From positions 14,994,501-15,058,500 of the forward strand of contig NC_135566.1 of assembly GCF_964340395.1 (NCBI RefSeq): DNA of 64,000 bases, given 5' to 3'. The notes below the pieces were generated by a model, which was not told the origin of the DNA, made no database searches, and saw only the letters and a list, made by a program, of their open reading frames with translations. The translations under genes were made by a program, and so were the position numbers. The DNA is from Glandiceps talaboti. Lineage: Eukaryota; Hemichordata; Enteropneusta; Spengelidae. Positions 1 to 12,396 of the stretch are shown one piece after another. Position 1 is the stretch's first letter. The number at the start of each line of letters is the position of its first letter.

Positions 1-461
1 ATTTGATATTTCACAGTGTCGTCAAGGAAATATCAGCTCTGGTTTGAGAGAATGATACACATAGGCATCTTAGGCCAAAAAAAGAGAAAAGAATTGTTTC
101 TGGTCAGAATAGTTTGTCTAAAATGGTGCGACGACGTGATTTAAAAAAAAAAATTCTCAACAAACCTGCCACTCAGTCTACTATTTATGGCAGTTACTGT
201 TCTTTTTATTTAGTACTTTAGAGCAAGTGTGTATGTAGGGCAGATGTCATTTACTTGTTCATGACTGACTCTGCAGTTATCTTCATTGAAGTAGGGAGGG
301 TTATTTTTGTGTTTCCCTCTGATCTGCAAACTGCACATGTAATTACGTGATGCACGCGCTGACCAGAAACAGTTCTTTTTTTGGCCTTACTTCTTGCATT
401 GCTTGCACTCTTCGCTCCTACATGTACCTCGGTATTACAGTTTGGACTTCAGCACTGTAAG

Positions 462-592
462 TGTTATGTTGTGTTATGTTATGTTATGTTATGTTATGTT
501 ATGTTATGTTATGTTGTTATGTTATGTTATGCTATGCTATGCTATGCTATGCTATGTTATGTTATGTTATGTTATGTTATGTTATGTTATGT
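462..592 (+). repeat. (TTATG)n pentanucleotide microsatellite
   Basis: About 25 units with a TATGC variant block at 528-553. Open frames across it (MLCYV repeats) are artefacts. Confidence 0.97.
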
Positions 593-1309
593 GCTCTAGA
601 CAATTCTCAGTATCTGTAATGGTGTTTTATCCCTCATGATAAATGATTGGAAAGTTAAAATACATGTAAGTGTTAGTACACATGTATGATATCTAGAAAT
701 GTTATATATATTTGCCATGACTGGTTATTGTCAGCTCATTTCTCTACTACCAGCTGCATAAATTAAAGCATGTGTCACTTCCATCATAGCAATTTCAAAC
801 GATAGGTCGCTGAGCTTTGTAACTTTGAAGTGCAAATGACACTTGATGTCAGGTGTTCCAAATCATTGAAAAGAACGACTCAGACTTAATAGCTAGTTTG
901 AGTACAGTTGTACAGTTGCCTGGCAACCATTTTGAATACAAAGAGGACTTACATCACTCTATTACATGATTAAAATATGGTGGCATTTTTTTTTTTAATG
1001 ACTGTAGGGAGCAATTTAGTTTTACTCTCGGCTAGATATTCAATATTGGGCTCAAAATGTCATGGCTAGTATAATTGAAGTCGAACATTTAATTTACAAT
1101 CGAAAGAGGAGATGTTCTATTCAGTAACTGGGTTCAATAGAAAAATGAAAATTATGATAAATATTGCTCAAATGTATAACCAAAAGTTTAAACTTTCTGT
1201 AAGAAAACATGCAGGCAAGAGATTACAGAGTCATAACAAACATAGCGCCGATGGCATTGTAGCACAACTGTATAGTTTGTGTGTTATGTATTAAAAAATG
1301 TTTATCTAC
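593..1309. other. Non-coding, nothing recognised
   Basis: AT-rich sequence with short random frames only. Confidence 0.6.
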
Positions 1310-1915
1310 TTGCCAACCATCCATGTTGTCATTTTTGAAATATACATCACTATTTCACTGTTGCTATGGGCATGGGCTAGTTGCAAGGTATATATGTGTT
1401 TACTTGCCAAATGTTTATCCATTTGCCTATCCAGCCCTGTGTTTATCTTTGCAATATACACCATCATTTGACTGTAACTATGGGCATGTTCTTGTTGCTA
1501 GGTATGTATATGTCCATTTTTGGAATGTTTATTCATTGCCTATTAATCCCGCTTGTTATATATATCTTTGCAATACACTCCATCAATTGGCTGTTGCTAT
1601 GGATGTGGCTTTATTGCTGGGTATATTTGCATACATTTTTTGAATGTTTATTCACTTGTCTATGAATCCCTGTTGTTATTTGAAATATACACCATCATAT
1701 GATTTGCCTGTTGCTATGGGCATGGTCTTGTTGCTAGGCATATTCGCATATAGTTTTTTTGTTGTTGAAAGTTTGTTCACTTGCCTACCCATCCCCATTT
1801 TATACCTTTGCAGTATACACCATCTTTTAGCTGCTGGTATGGGCATGGTCTTGTTGCTAGGCATATTTGCATACATTTTTTGAATGTTTATCCCCTTACC
1901 TATCTATCTTTGTTG
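1310..1915 (+). repeat. Minisatellite, five copies of about 117 bp
   Basis: The marker ATGGGCATG (ATGGATGTG in copy 3) recurs at 1366, 1480, 1599, 1716 and 1839, spacings 114-123. Each unit also carries ATATACACCATCA, GTTGCTAGG-like sequence, GCATATTTGCATACATTTTT and TTTGAATGTTTAT. A single inverted copy lies at 15765-15850. Confidence 0.85.
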
Positions 1916-2213
1916 TAGATTTGGAATTAAGGATTTTGGACCAAAAAGACACATTTTTATACCTACATGTAATTTGCATATTACTCATGGGTTCATCATG
2001 TCATGAACAATCTTCATGTATACATTCCTAAGAACATTAAACCAATCTACCCAGTACTTTTTGACTTAAATTTTTTTGGATAAAAAAATGACATTTTTTT
2101 TACCCAAAATGCACATCTCTGATGTGATCATTTTCATTGAACAATTCTCCATCTCCATCAAATACCTTGAAGCAATCAAGCTGACAGTTTTTGACTTTAA
2201 TTTTAAGTCATTT

Positions 2214-2245
2214 ACACACACACACGCATGCACGCACGCATGCAC

Positions 2246-2336
<91 letters not shown>
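2214..2336 (+). repeat. (AC)n / (ACGC)n microsatellite
   Basis: ACGC core at 2226-2282 between AC runs. Confidence 0.97.
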
Positions 2337-2338
<2 letters not shown>

Positions 2339-2340
2339 CA

Positions 2341-4510
2341 TACTTATATAGACATTTTGTGATGCCTACAGCACTACTGAACTACCTCAGTGTTCAGTTG
2401 TGCTAAAAAGTATTTCTTTTTCTTTGGGAATACTAGAGTCAGGGTGATTAAGTACATTTTGTAAATACCATTATTGATTTCCATATCACGTACATGTACC
2501 ATAATTACATGTACAATGTAGGTGGGAAGCCAGAGTAAAAAATACCTCTAGGGAACTCACGACCAGGTAGATTTTTATCTACTTACACACGTACGAATAC
2601 ACTGTCAATATGCCGACATACACAGATATGCTTCATTGTTAGGTACAGATGTAAAATTTTCTTTAGATACAGGTCTGAAGAATCTTTTTTACCCTTTTGC
2701 CAAAATTAACTAAAATGTCACAGTTGTAATACATTTTTTTTATACCTGTATGTTAATTGTAAATGTAGCATAGAATGTGGAATAGCATACTGTCAGAATT
2801 ACTTGATGAAGGTAAAACTATAATAAATGACATCATTAAATCAATCAATCAATCAATCAATCAATCCATTACACTCTACATACACTAGCAGAAGTGTGAT
2901 ATGTTATAAAAGAAGATATACAACAGAATTATAAATTTGTGTATTAAACAGTACACAGCAAAAACAATAAAATATCCAGATCATACAAGGATTGTATTAT
3001 TAGATATATTTTTTGTACACAAAAGTATCACTATCAGAATGACTTGAAATGTAATAACAGATGACAATAAGATGCAGTTATACTGCTTGTCTAGGTAAAT
3101 GTGACTGTTCAAAAGGTCAGCAGGAAACAGAGAGTCACATCTCTAGTAGCATTAGTAGCATTGAGCCAGTGACATCACGCAATCCAATATAGTTGCAGAC
3201 TTCTTGATTTGCAATGACGCTGACAAACCTGTCTGTCTGTCTGTCTGCCTGCTGATCACAGATGGAATGATCAACCAATCACATTAACTATTCAGCTGGG
3301 TGATTCATTGGTTTACAGGTCGACAAATATATACCTCTGAAGATTCAATTCTCAATTGTAGCTGATAACTTTTGTCGGAAATTTGTAACTCAAATATTGC
3401 TAGTAGTCTGATGGTTGTACAGTATATGTAATGTGTCTTCATTCTAATGAGACACTGACTGGGACACTTCGAATGCATGTACATGTAATGTCAATTTTGA
3501 TTCCTATCAAGGTATACAAAACACTTGGGAAAAGAACATTACATTGCATCTCAGTATATCTCCTGCCATCAGACAGATCTTATTTTTGCCGCATCTAGCT
3601 TTCGTGCTTTGCCAACACAAAACAGCTTGGAACTTGAGACCGGGCAGGATCACTCTTCAGTAATTTGGCTATATTTACTAATTATTATGGGATGTTTCAT
3701 GTTCAAGAGCCCTAATTTTTTTCTAAGTCATCGATTCTGATTGGACATTATTTTCACTGGCTTCACTGTTGACCAATCATGGGGTGTATCTTTTATTGTA
3801 CAAAACATGTTACTCTGACTGTGTAACTGGAATAACTGATACCTGCACATAAACAGTTTTTATAAAAACATTTTCATTGTCATTTTTTTGTGTAAAAGAG
3901 AGACGACAGTAAAAAATAATAACAATTATTTTCTGCATGAATATGTTCTTTGTACTGAGTAGACAAATTTCTAAAACTAGATTTGAATTAAACTTCACGG
4001 TCTCCTCTAAAAAAAATCGGACAACTGATACTTGAGCAAAATTTGTGTAATTCTGTCATTTGTTTCCTGGTCAACCCAATTTTAGCCTTAAATTTTGGTA
4101 CAATAAAAGATACATGATGATCGGTCAAAAATGAAGTTTAGTGAAAATAATATCCAATCAGAATTGATGACTTAGATTGGTCCCTTGAGCATCAAATATC
4201 CCATAATATTCAGTGAATGTAGCCAAAATATCAAAAAAATAACATGTATCACTGAAATCAGCCCAAATTTTCATTTATATTACAGAAATGATTTCATTTG
4301 CAACAAACGTGAGTCTTTTTTTTGCTACAATAGTAGTGAAAGATAAGATTTGAACCGCTGTACTCGAAAAGTTATGGGTCAACAACTTTGCACCCTTCAG
4401 CTACAACAAGTCACTTTCACAACAAATGAATAACTTAATAAATGATTCAATAAATAATTGACACTGGCACCAACATGATTGCTACTTGAGGCAATTCTAT
4501 GAAATATTCA
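2341..4510. other. Non-coding stretch
   Basis: Apart from the AATC tail near 2840 and a TCTG run at 3229-3247, I see no gene, RNA or element. Many ACATGTAC-type palindromes, as throughout the window. Confidence 0.55.
2780..2870 (+). mobile_element. Possible retroelement 3' end with (AATC)n tail
   Basis: An AT-rich segment with ATAATAAATGAC runs into six AATC units at 2839-2866. The pattern resembles a retroelement 3' tail, but no coding remnant supports it; it may be only a microsatellite. Confidence 0.25.
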
Positions 4511-5130
4511 TGTTTGTAATCCACTATTAAACTCATATCACTGCTGGACACAATCTTCACTTTATATCACCTTTGCTATCAGTTTCCCACTTCGTTTCAT
4601 CATTTCAAAATAACTTACATGTACCTTTGTTCGTTTTACGATATATATTTTTCAGAATGCCACGTACTCGATGCATGGGTGGGGTGAGGTTTTTACCTGT
4701 GGTAATTATTAAAGCCTTTGTAGGAGTGTGAAACGATGTGACAAACCCCAGACACAATTTTTTATTTCAATCAAAAAGTTATAACTGATTTTAGACAACA
4801 TATTCTTTGGTAGAACCCAGCTGGAACACAGACTACAATGTACATGCACAGTAAATTATACTATTGGGATGCACAGTCAATTATATACCATTGAGATGCC
4901 TATATGAACCCCTACCTGATAGGTCTGTCGAGTAAGTGAATTTTTCCTATAAATACATGTACCTGTACATTTGGCAGAAACAATTATAATAATCCCACCC
5001 CATCCATGCATTGAGTACATGGCATTCTGAAAAGTTATTTTGAAATGATAAATTGGGTGACTGATAGCAAAGGTGATGTAAAATGAAAATCGTGTCCAGC
5101 AGTGATATGAATTTATAGTGGATTACAAAC
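4511..5130. repeat. Large inverted repeat, about 620 bp across
   Basis: Left arm about 4511-4692 and right arm about 4985-5130 share, inverted, TTTGTAATCCACTAT, TCATATCACTGCTGGACAC, CACCTTTGCTATCAGT, ATCATTTCAAAATAACTT and TTCAGAATGCCA. The left arm has an extra insert of about 30 bp near 4618. Probably an old foldback element. Confidence 0.8.
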
Positions 5131-5179
5131 ACAAATCCCTACCTATCGGGTAGGGGTTTTTAAAGCAAATCCAAACATA

Positions 5180-5408
5180 GATTTATTTAGTCCTGTTTCC
5201 GCCTTTCGGTGTGTGCTTCAGGCTGCATGTTTTTAATAATTTTTCCTGTTTTGTTGTTTTTATTTCTGTGTTTGCCTTTTTTTGTCATGTCACTTCTTTC
5301 TGTTATTGTTACCCCTTGTTTTTCCTTATTTGTTTCTAAAGGTGCCTGTAAATGGGCTTTATGCCCGTTGGTTTACCTGAATAAATAAATAAATAAATAA
5401 ATAAATAA
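5180..5408 (+). mobile_element. Probable LINE 3' end with (AAAT)n tail
   Basis: T-rich sequence ends with GGGCTTTATGCCCG, a short stem, then GTTTACCTG and a tail of AATA repeats (5381-5408). A stem followed by a simple tetranucleotide tail is typical of CR1-like non-LTR retrotransposon 3' ends. No protein-coding part remains. Confidence 0.55.
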
Positions 5409-6410
5409 AAAAAGGAAAACTATTTTCACATTTGGCACTTTCCACTGATGAGCAAAACATTAAAACAGCTAACATTTGCTGTAAAATATGAAAAACACAG
5501 GCAATCAAAGGTAAAGTTGTTGTGTTCTTAAGTGGTACTGAAAAGTCTTGCATGACACAACCAGCATCCTTACTGCCATGGTGGGTATAATACACAAACA
5601 TATCATTTCAGAGGTTCTATTTCTATCTCTATATTATAACAGAGAATTTTGAATAATTAATCTGGAGAGACAAATTTTAAAAAATTGACAAGATTTATCT
5701 AGCTTGAAAACTGCTTTCTCTTCTGGCTATTCTTAAATACATGCATCAAAATTAAAAGATTACCCCTGTCAAAGATAAAACTTACTAAATTATCTCTACT
5801 TCTCCCCTCATACATATATATTTTGTATGTGGTCCTCTATAATTCAAAACAACTCAAAAAAAGATTTGCTTGCAGCTGTCGTCAACTTTGTTTTTCTCAG
5901 CTATTTTTGTTCAGCTTCAGTATTTGCGTATCTGTGTATTTGATAATCCGGTTTTTTTTGGTTGTTAATACAGCATGTTACAGATGCAGATGTCGAGACG
6001 GTTTGAAAAAACATCTTACAAACTACATAGTGCTTAAAATAATAGCTAATGCCAGATATTGTAAACAACTTGGGTACACATTTACTGCAAATGAAATATA
6101 AATGATACAATGGCATATGTTATTAGGTGTAAAAAAAAATGAGACATTGATAAATTTTAATCTGCGTATATTGATTAATATTTCAGAGTGTCGTGGCCGC
6201 CCTTTAAATTAATCAAAATGTAAGAAGAATATTAACCAGCTTTGTATGTATTAATCAGGTAACCATGGTAAATGTGAAGTTTTGAATGTTTGTACAATAT
6301 ACTCTCTTTAGACTTCTCCATATTGACACTATCTGTGGATACTGTTGCATATTTTCTGATAATATAAGTTGTCAAAGTTGTACGTGATATTTGTACGCTG
6401 ACAAATTATA

Positions 6411-6655
6411 TGTTATTCCCCAGTGTCTTTTCTTTGTTCAGCCAAGGAAAATATGAGTGACCTAAGGGGCCTTTGCCACTATGAGTCGCTAGGCGAATAG
6501 TGATAACCCTTGGGTCGTGAGTATTTTCTGGCTGAATGAAGAAAAATATTGGAGAATAACATAATTATACCAGCGCCAGTAATATCAAAGAAAAATCGGG
6601 GAAAGTAATGACAATTTTGAATGTTTTGACTCATATTTTGAACACAGCAGAACCA
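6411..6655 (+). mobile_element. Foldback element family F1, copy 1
   Basis: Arms TGTTATTCC...TCAGCCAAGGAAAATA (from 6411) and GTATTTTCTGGCTGAATGAA...GAATAACA (to 6562) are inverted copies with a loop containing CCTAAGGGGCC. A 95-bp tail (6563-6655) with ATCAAAGAAAAATCGGGGAA and ending in AACACAGCAGAACC is shared in reverse with copy 3, so the mobile unit is larger than the palindrome. Confidence 0.75.
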
Positions 6656-8055
6656 TGATGCAATGGCCCACATTACCCTATAAAGGCACAAGATCAACTT
6701 AATGTTTCTCTGAAATCCCATTGCAAGTAATTGTAGGTGATGTAAAATCATGAGATGACTCCCCAGAATCCATAGTTTATGAAAATGTCTATTTCCTGGA
6801 GTGGTGTTCCCCTTTAAATTTTGTCTTTAAACCACCTTCATGGTCAAGAGCACATTAATTTGTCATTTTAAAGTGGTACTAGTAGTCTGTATTACTGAGG
6901 ACCCATTTTTAATGATCAAAATTTAGTGTATCATGATAATAAATAATGATTATGATATACATTATAATCAAAATCAAACTCAGAAATTAATATACAGTCG
7001 CCATTTGTGCAGTGCTCTAGGGTTATGGGAGTAGGAGTAGAGGAAACTGGAGTATCAAGAGAGAAAAACTGCATTGTTTGGTAGGAACAAACTGTCAGAT
7101 ATCCAACTGCAATAAGGATATGATATTGGAAGTAATAACTTTTACTAGATCACCTCATGACACTTTACTTAACTTTCCCACCAAAGTACGGAAACAACAC
7201 AACATTACCAGATTGCCTAAAGTCCTTTACCAGGGAATTTCAAACGTTATACTTTGTATAGATAAATTTAAAAGGCTGTGCACACATTCTTTTCCACAGC
7301 GATTATACACAGGTCAGCCATGTTATAATCTTACTAAGAGACTGAACACAAGGAGGACTAAAAGCTATTTGAAAAGCAATCCTTTGTAATACTTGGAAAT
7401 CAATCTACCAATTCATGTGATGTGTACGTGCATGAATGAGTGTTCACTGAGTTCCAGCAAACTGAAGAGCTTTGCATGAGTAAGTTGGTCAGTTCGTTTA
7501 TATGTATGCAGTATATATGATACATTTCCAGTCTAGTTAAAGTCGTCTGAATAAAAACATTATAGATACGATAAACTATGCACGCAAAAGGTGGATCTAT
7601 TTATTGCTATGTTTCTTCATGACCCAACCGACCTTATTTCTTGAATCTGATCAAAGATGACAAAAGTATATAATCTTGTCTATGGCTTGATTATTAACAT
7701 GTACAACTTCAGTGGTAAAATGGCCACACCACAAGTATGTACTCTGATGAAAATGACCATTTATCACTGAAATCCAGCCCTTCAGTACAATCAAATGGTT
7801 CACATCATTCTGATTTCTAAAGTCATCCTAGTCTGTTCACTGTGCTGTCGAGATACATCGTTAGCCGGTCGTTCCTCTCAGCTCTCGTATTCACTTGAAT
7901 GATATGTGGGCTAGGAGGTATCTTGATAGTGGAGTAAACAGGCTAAAGGCATCCAGACTGTTGATAGTATCATTATGAATTGAAAAAGTCAACCATAATG
8001 TATAAATACTTCTTTTTTTAAATTATCTTTTTCAACCGATTCACCAACCAATCAT
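6656..8055. other. Non-coding; one unexplained 103-codon frame
   Basis: The plus-strand frame 7078-7389 has mixed composition and no recognised family. The rest shows nothing. Confidence 0.5.
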
Positions 8056-8062
8056 TTAAAAG

Positions 8063-8462
8063 GTTAGTCTAGTTCCTATTCATACATGTATGTGTTATGA
8101 TTACTACGATCATCTCCACACACGTATAGTCAAAGTTGTTATTCTAGCACAGAAATCTGTGCTTACTCCTGACAACGTTGATGTAACCATGATGATGTTT
8201 ATATCACATCCCTTAGGTTCAGACTGGAGGGTACAGTTCTATAGTAAATATCACTGCGATTAGCAATTGTCTCAAGGAAGTAACCAATTACAACTGCCTG
8301 TCAGTTTGTGATGGATTACTACTGACCTGCACTATTTACCTTTGGTCCAGCAGGCAGTTTACCTAGATTAACAGTTTTTTGGGCATTAAACTTTGACTAT
8401 ACAATGTACATGACTGGAGATGACCATAGTAATGGTAATGCATACGTATAGGAACTAGACTA
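8063..8462 (+). mobile_element. 400-bp TIR element (family F2) with TTAAAAG duplication
   Basis: Inverted arms of about 75 bp: TAGTCTAGTTCCT...TCATCTCCA...TATAGTCAAAG at the left and its reverse complement at 8385-8462. Flanked by identical TTAAAAG at 8056-8062 and 8463-8469, a likely 7-bp target-site duplication. The interior, with GTCAGTTTGTGATGGAT, is shared with the copy at 61526. No coding capacity, so a MITE. Confidence 0.85.
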
Positions 8463-8683
8463 TTAAAAGATATGATGATGAGAAATATAAAAGAAGAAGG
8501 ATCCTCCATTGATACTCTTTCAACCTACATTTTGTACTCCGGGGATTACACATTCACCTTTCAAATGACATTCGGCTCATCATGATGAGTAATTCAATCG
8601 AAATTCTGCTCCCTAACATGAACCTTGAACGTATACACTAGTATACTAGTCATGACTATTACCATCTCAAATTTCATTTAATA

Positions 8684-8746
8684 TTAGAACTCAGTTTTTG
8701 TATAGAACTCAGTTTTTGTATTAATATTAGAACTCAGTTTTTGTAT
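8684..8746 (+). repeat. Short tandem repeat, three copies
   Basis: AGAACTCAGTTTTTGTAT is repeated three times with spacers of none and 9 bp. Confidence 0.8.
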
Positions 8747-9186
8747 ACCCTTTCGTATAGTTTTACATTCCAGTTTCAGTTTTAGATATTTTTTATTTTT
8801 TATTCCATCGTATTTTTTTTCATTTTTACTTTTACTACCCTTAGGTCTCTTGAGTGAGATTGAGATTGAGTGTAATTTTTAATAAAGAATAATATATATA
8901 TTTTTTCAGAATCTAGAGTTTTGCTGTTTTGCTCTTTCACAACCTTCGAAATCAACTTGTCCAATTTTTCTTAGATGAATATACATGTACAGTTGAATCT
9001 TGGATCATTTGAATAAAATCCACTATCACTCTCACACCTGAGATTTCTTATCTATCACAGTTTTCAGAAATTTCCTGTATTCAACATTATAAATACTGGT
9101 GGTAAAGAATTAATAGCACAACTGTGTAATCTTGATACCAGACAGTGAATATGATGTCATAATACACAACTTGCCGGTATTTAGAT

Positions 9187-9336
9187 ATTATTCCTTACTA
9201 TTTTTCTTCATTCAACTGGAAAATGCAAGTAACCTAAGGGGCCTGGTCACTATGAGTCAACACATGAATTATGACAAACAAACTTTTAGGTCACAAATAT
9301 TTTCCAGTTGAATAAAGAAAAATATAAGGGAATTAA
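9187..9336 (+). mobile_element. Foldback element family F1, copy 2
   Basis: Same arms as at 6411 but diverged (TTTTTCTTCATTCAACTGG and CCAGTTGAATAAAGAAAAAT) and the same loop motif AAGTAACCTAAGGGGCC. Decayed non-coding copy. Confidence 0.7.
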
Positions 9337-9616
9337 TATATAATTATACCACCTCAAGCATAAATTTATTAAATATTGGGAGAAATAAATAGTGAACATT
9401 TCTATCCATATTTCGAGGACCTCAGAATCTGTGATGTACACAGGTTGTTGTAACATAGGACAACCAATCCATATTTTCTGTTTAAAGGCAATAACTTTGC
9501 TTCAGCATGGTCTAACATATTTTATTCATATTTCGCATGATTTTTCCACCATAGTTTTTCTATTTCTCATGTCAACTCTGATTTTTTTTCTTGAGAAAGA
9601 GTTATGTTAATAGTCA

Positions 9617-9667
9617 GTGAGACATTATACAAATCTCGGTCCGTGAGACATTATACAAATCTCGGAC
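9617..9667 (+). repeat. 26-bp tandem duplication
   Basis: GTGAGACATTATACAAATCT occurs at 9617 and 9643. Confidence 0.85.
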
Positions 9668-10412
9668 TACGAAACTAAACTAATCAGTGACATACTAAAC
9701 TATTCTTGTCAAGTTCTGTATGACGATCATCTCTAAAGACAGTCTGTATATAACTGTTCAGATGTCGTGAAGACATACAAAAGTAGCCTGACGCCTTGAG
9801 ATGTCTATCTGTGTTGCAAATCTAAGCTAATTAACTTTTTCTCGTCCATCAATGATTGACAATAGTTAGTGAATGCATCCACTATGCACTTCAATCACAG
9901 ATAGTATACTATTGAGATGTCTTTTGGTTATTTCTATCCATAGTAAGTATTCATGTACATGATATGACTGTATTATGTACCTATACACAAATACTAGTCA
10001 TTATCCGGCCCTATCTTATAATTTCCATGTTCTTCTGAAGTAAGATGAGGTTTCATTGATAGCTCAAAAAGGATCATGTATCATTGATAGCTCAGAAAGG
10101 CATCCACTTCGAGACACTTCAGCTTTTCCTATGTCATTTTATATGCTACAATGACTGTTTTATCTTCACTTCAATCACATGATTGGACCTTGAAATTATC
10201 GTATCTTTGAAAATGATTTTATGAAAAGACTTAAATTCAACCACTCTATATGTAAAGCCACAGCACATCAATAAAGAACAGCTTAGACTCGAGTAGCATT
10301 TGTCTGAAGAAATATTCAAAAGTCACTGTCAGCAGTATCCTACCTGTACAAACAAACAAACCCTACTTGACGTATTTGATAGAACAAGACATTCATAGCA
10401 ACAGTCACTTCA

Positions 10413-10523
10413 GAGAATCCAGACAATTGGGGATTTTGAATTTTATTTTCCCCTCTCGCCTACAATGATGCACCGTTTATGAGGGGAAAACAAAATTCAA
10501 AATCCCCAATCGCCAGGATTCTC
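10413..10523. repeat. Palindrome with arms of about 40 bp
   Basis: GAGAATCC...TTGGGGATTTTGAATTTT...TTTTCCCCTC pairs with GAGGGGAAAA...AAAATTCAAAATCCCCAA...GGATTCTC around a loop near 10470. Likely a small MITE. Confidence 0.8.
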
Positions 10524-11058
10524 AGCTACTCTCCAGAGAAGTAATTCCAACAAAAATCACTATATGAAATTTAAAAAAAAAAAGGATATATGTTACCATA
10601 CTATCGCCCTGACTGAGCCACTGACACTGGTTCATTATATAAACCACCTAATAGTTCAGATCATTAAGTCTATTTGACACACTTAAAGTGGTTGCTAAGT
10701 TCACACATTTTCAAGATCATCGTGTGAAATTTCTAAATAAAATCTGGGATACAATTTGGTACATCCATCCTGACAGCTACACATAGGGATCATCAGATCA
10801 CCATCTACAGTCATAGGTGACATCATTATACACTGTGTAGACTATTTCAATATTTGACACGTTTGGGGTTCAACAATAGTCCATGATAGCAATATCTATT
10901 TCAAGAGTCTCTCTAGTGATATCACGCTATTAGTGGACATAAAGTGGTGGCTTTAAAGCTGTTTGACTTGATATAAGTGACAGAGTTCTAACAACGTGCG
11001 GAGTCTACTTCCCCTTCTATATAAAGTAACAATAATGATTATAGTAATAGGTTAACGT

Positions 11059-11105
11059 TTTTTTTATATAGCGCTTTCCCACTCTGTGCTCAAAGCGCTT
11101 TAAAA
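11059..11105 (+). repeat. Dispersed GCGCTTT-motif repeat, copy 1
   Basis: TATATAGCGCTTTCCCACTC and TGCTCAAAGCGCTTTA. Sequences like this occur in the 3' regions of several retroelement families in aquatic animals (from memory). Related copies at 16945 and 24375. Confidence 0.55.
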
Positions 11106-11842
11106 TAAATACCCCTGGCACGGATCATCTGTGTATGTTTAAAATGACTTGGGAAGTTAATCAGGCTGATAGAGTTGTTTGAAAGTGCTGGTTTGTTGCT
11201 GGGAAATACTACATACTGCCCCCATCATGTAAATCTTTGACTAACTTACATCTGCAGATAACAGGACAGTTTTTGCCTTGTCAACATTCTTCCAAAGATC
11301 AGACTAAAATTAATACCATATATACTAAATTATATCAAACTGTATGTTGGATTTCGATTTTCACTTTTATTTTCTGTTCAAGAGGACTCTGAGTCAAATG
11401 TCTTGAAAAAAATTATATGTTTTGTTTTTCTCTGACAAAAACAAACTTTAAACTCTTTTATCTGTAACAAGTGATTATAGTGTACACACCTGTGAAATAT
11501 TTCAGTCAGGAACAAACTGACAGTGTTTACTAGTTTACTGGACAGGTTCATTTGGTTTCCAGCATTAAGCTACATTTGTAGTCAATATATTTTTGTGGCA
11601 ATATTCCCAGACTGTTAATTGTGACAGGGTACTTATACTATGGCTAGAAGTGTTTATAGTGTCATATACATGCTTGTACTACTTATGATGTCATTTGTGA
11701 GTGCATTAGCTTTGGAATACACAATTATAGCATGTCAATGAACAATGCAAGGTACATGTACGTATCAATGACTAAATGTAAAGACAGTTTCATCAACTAT
11801 ACGACAACCTAGGGCTTCTGAGTAGTAAAAGCAATAAAGTAT

Positions 11843-11910
11843 GTACACTTTGTAGGACTTCGGTACACTTTGTAGGACTTCGGTACTCTTTGTAGGGCTT
11901 CGGTACATTG
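11843..11910 (+). repeat. 20-bp tandem repeat, 3.5 copies
   Basis: GTACACTTTGTAGGACTTCG at 11843, 11863 and 11883, and a partial copy at 11903. Confidence 0.85.
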
Positions 11911-12080
11911 CAAGTTGTAGGGCCCCAGTCCCCAACTCTCTATTTATAACCCTTGCCAATCCAGTGTAAATACATGTAGAGACAGCATACTATTACATTT
12001 GCTTTTAAATACTAAGTTATCAGCCCAGAATCATGGTGTCTCTCAATGTAATCAATCTGTGTTTAATACCAATAGACCTG

Positions 12081-12396
12081 TTGCCGGTTCCAAGATGCAT
12101 TGTGCGTTTCTCCATACAATGCCATGTATTGTGTACGCGCTGAGGGATTTGCACTCGCTACTCAGGGGCATGGTTGTCACCTGACTGTACCCTGGGTTTA
12201 TCAGTAAAATCACTGTCTGTCATTGATGCCATTATGTCCTTGTTCTATAAAATCACTCGTAATCAAAGAGGTTAACGTGTCTTTCCATCATTTCCTGATG
12301 AAAATGTTATTTCAAACGTAACAAAGACAAAACAAGACTAAATGTAACAACTATAAAGCGACATCCTCTAGCGCAATGCATCTTGGAACTGGAAAA
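12081..12396 (+). mobile_element. TIR element family F3, intact copy
   Basis: Terminal repeats CCGGTTCCAAGATGCATTGT (from 12084) and GCAATGCATCTTGGAACTGG (12373-12392) are inverted. The interior begins CGTTTCTCCATACAATGCCA and is about 75-80% alike, by eye, to the copy at 16187. Non-coding. Confidence 0.8.

Larger units (their letters stand above)
9668..12080. other. Non-coding with a few small repeats
   Basis: Contains the palindrome at 10413, a 31-bp duplication of TCATTGATAGCTCA near 10055-10100, the GCGCTTT fragment and the 20-bp tandem. No exon of TPST-A recognised. Confidence 0.5.

Noticed and set aside
7078-7389. 103-codon plus-strand frame with mixed residues
   Set aside because: No recognised family, no clear splice or start context; could be a real exon but cannot be supported.
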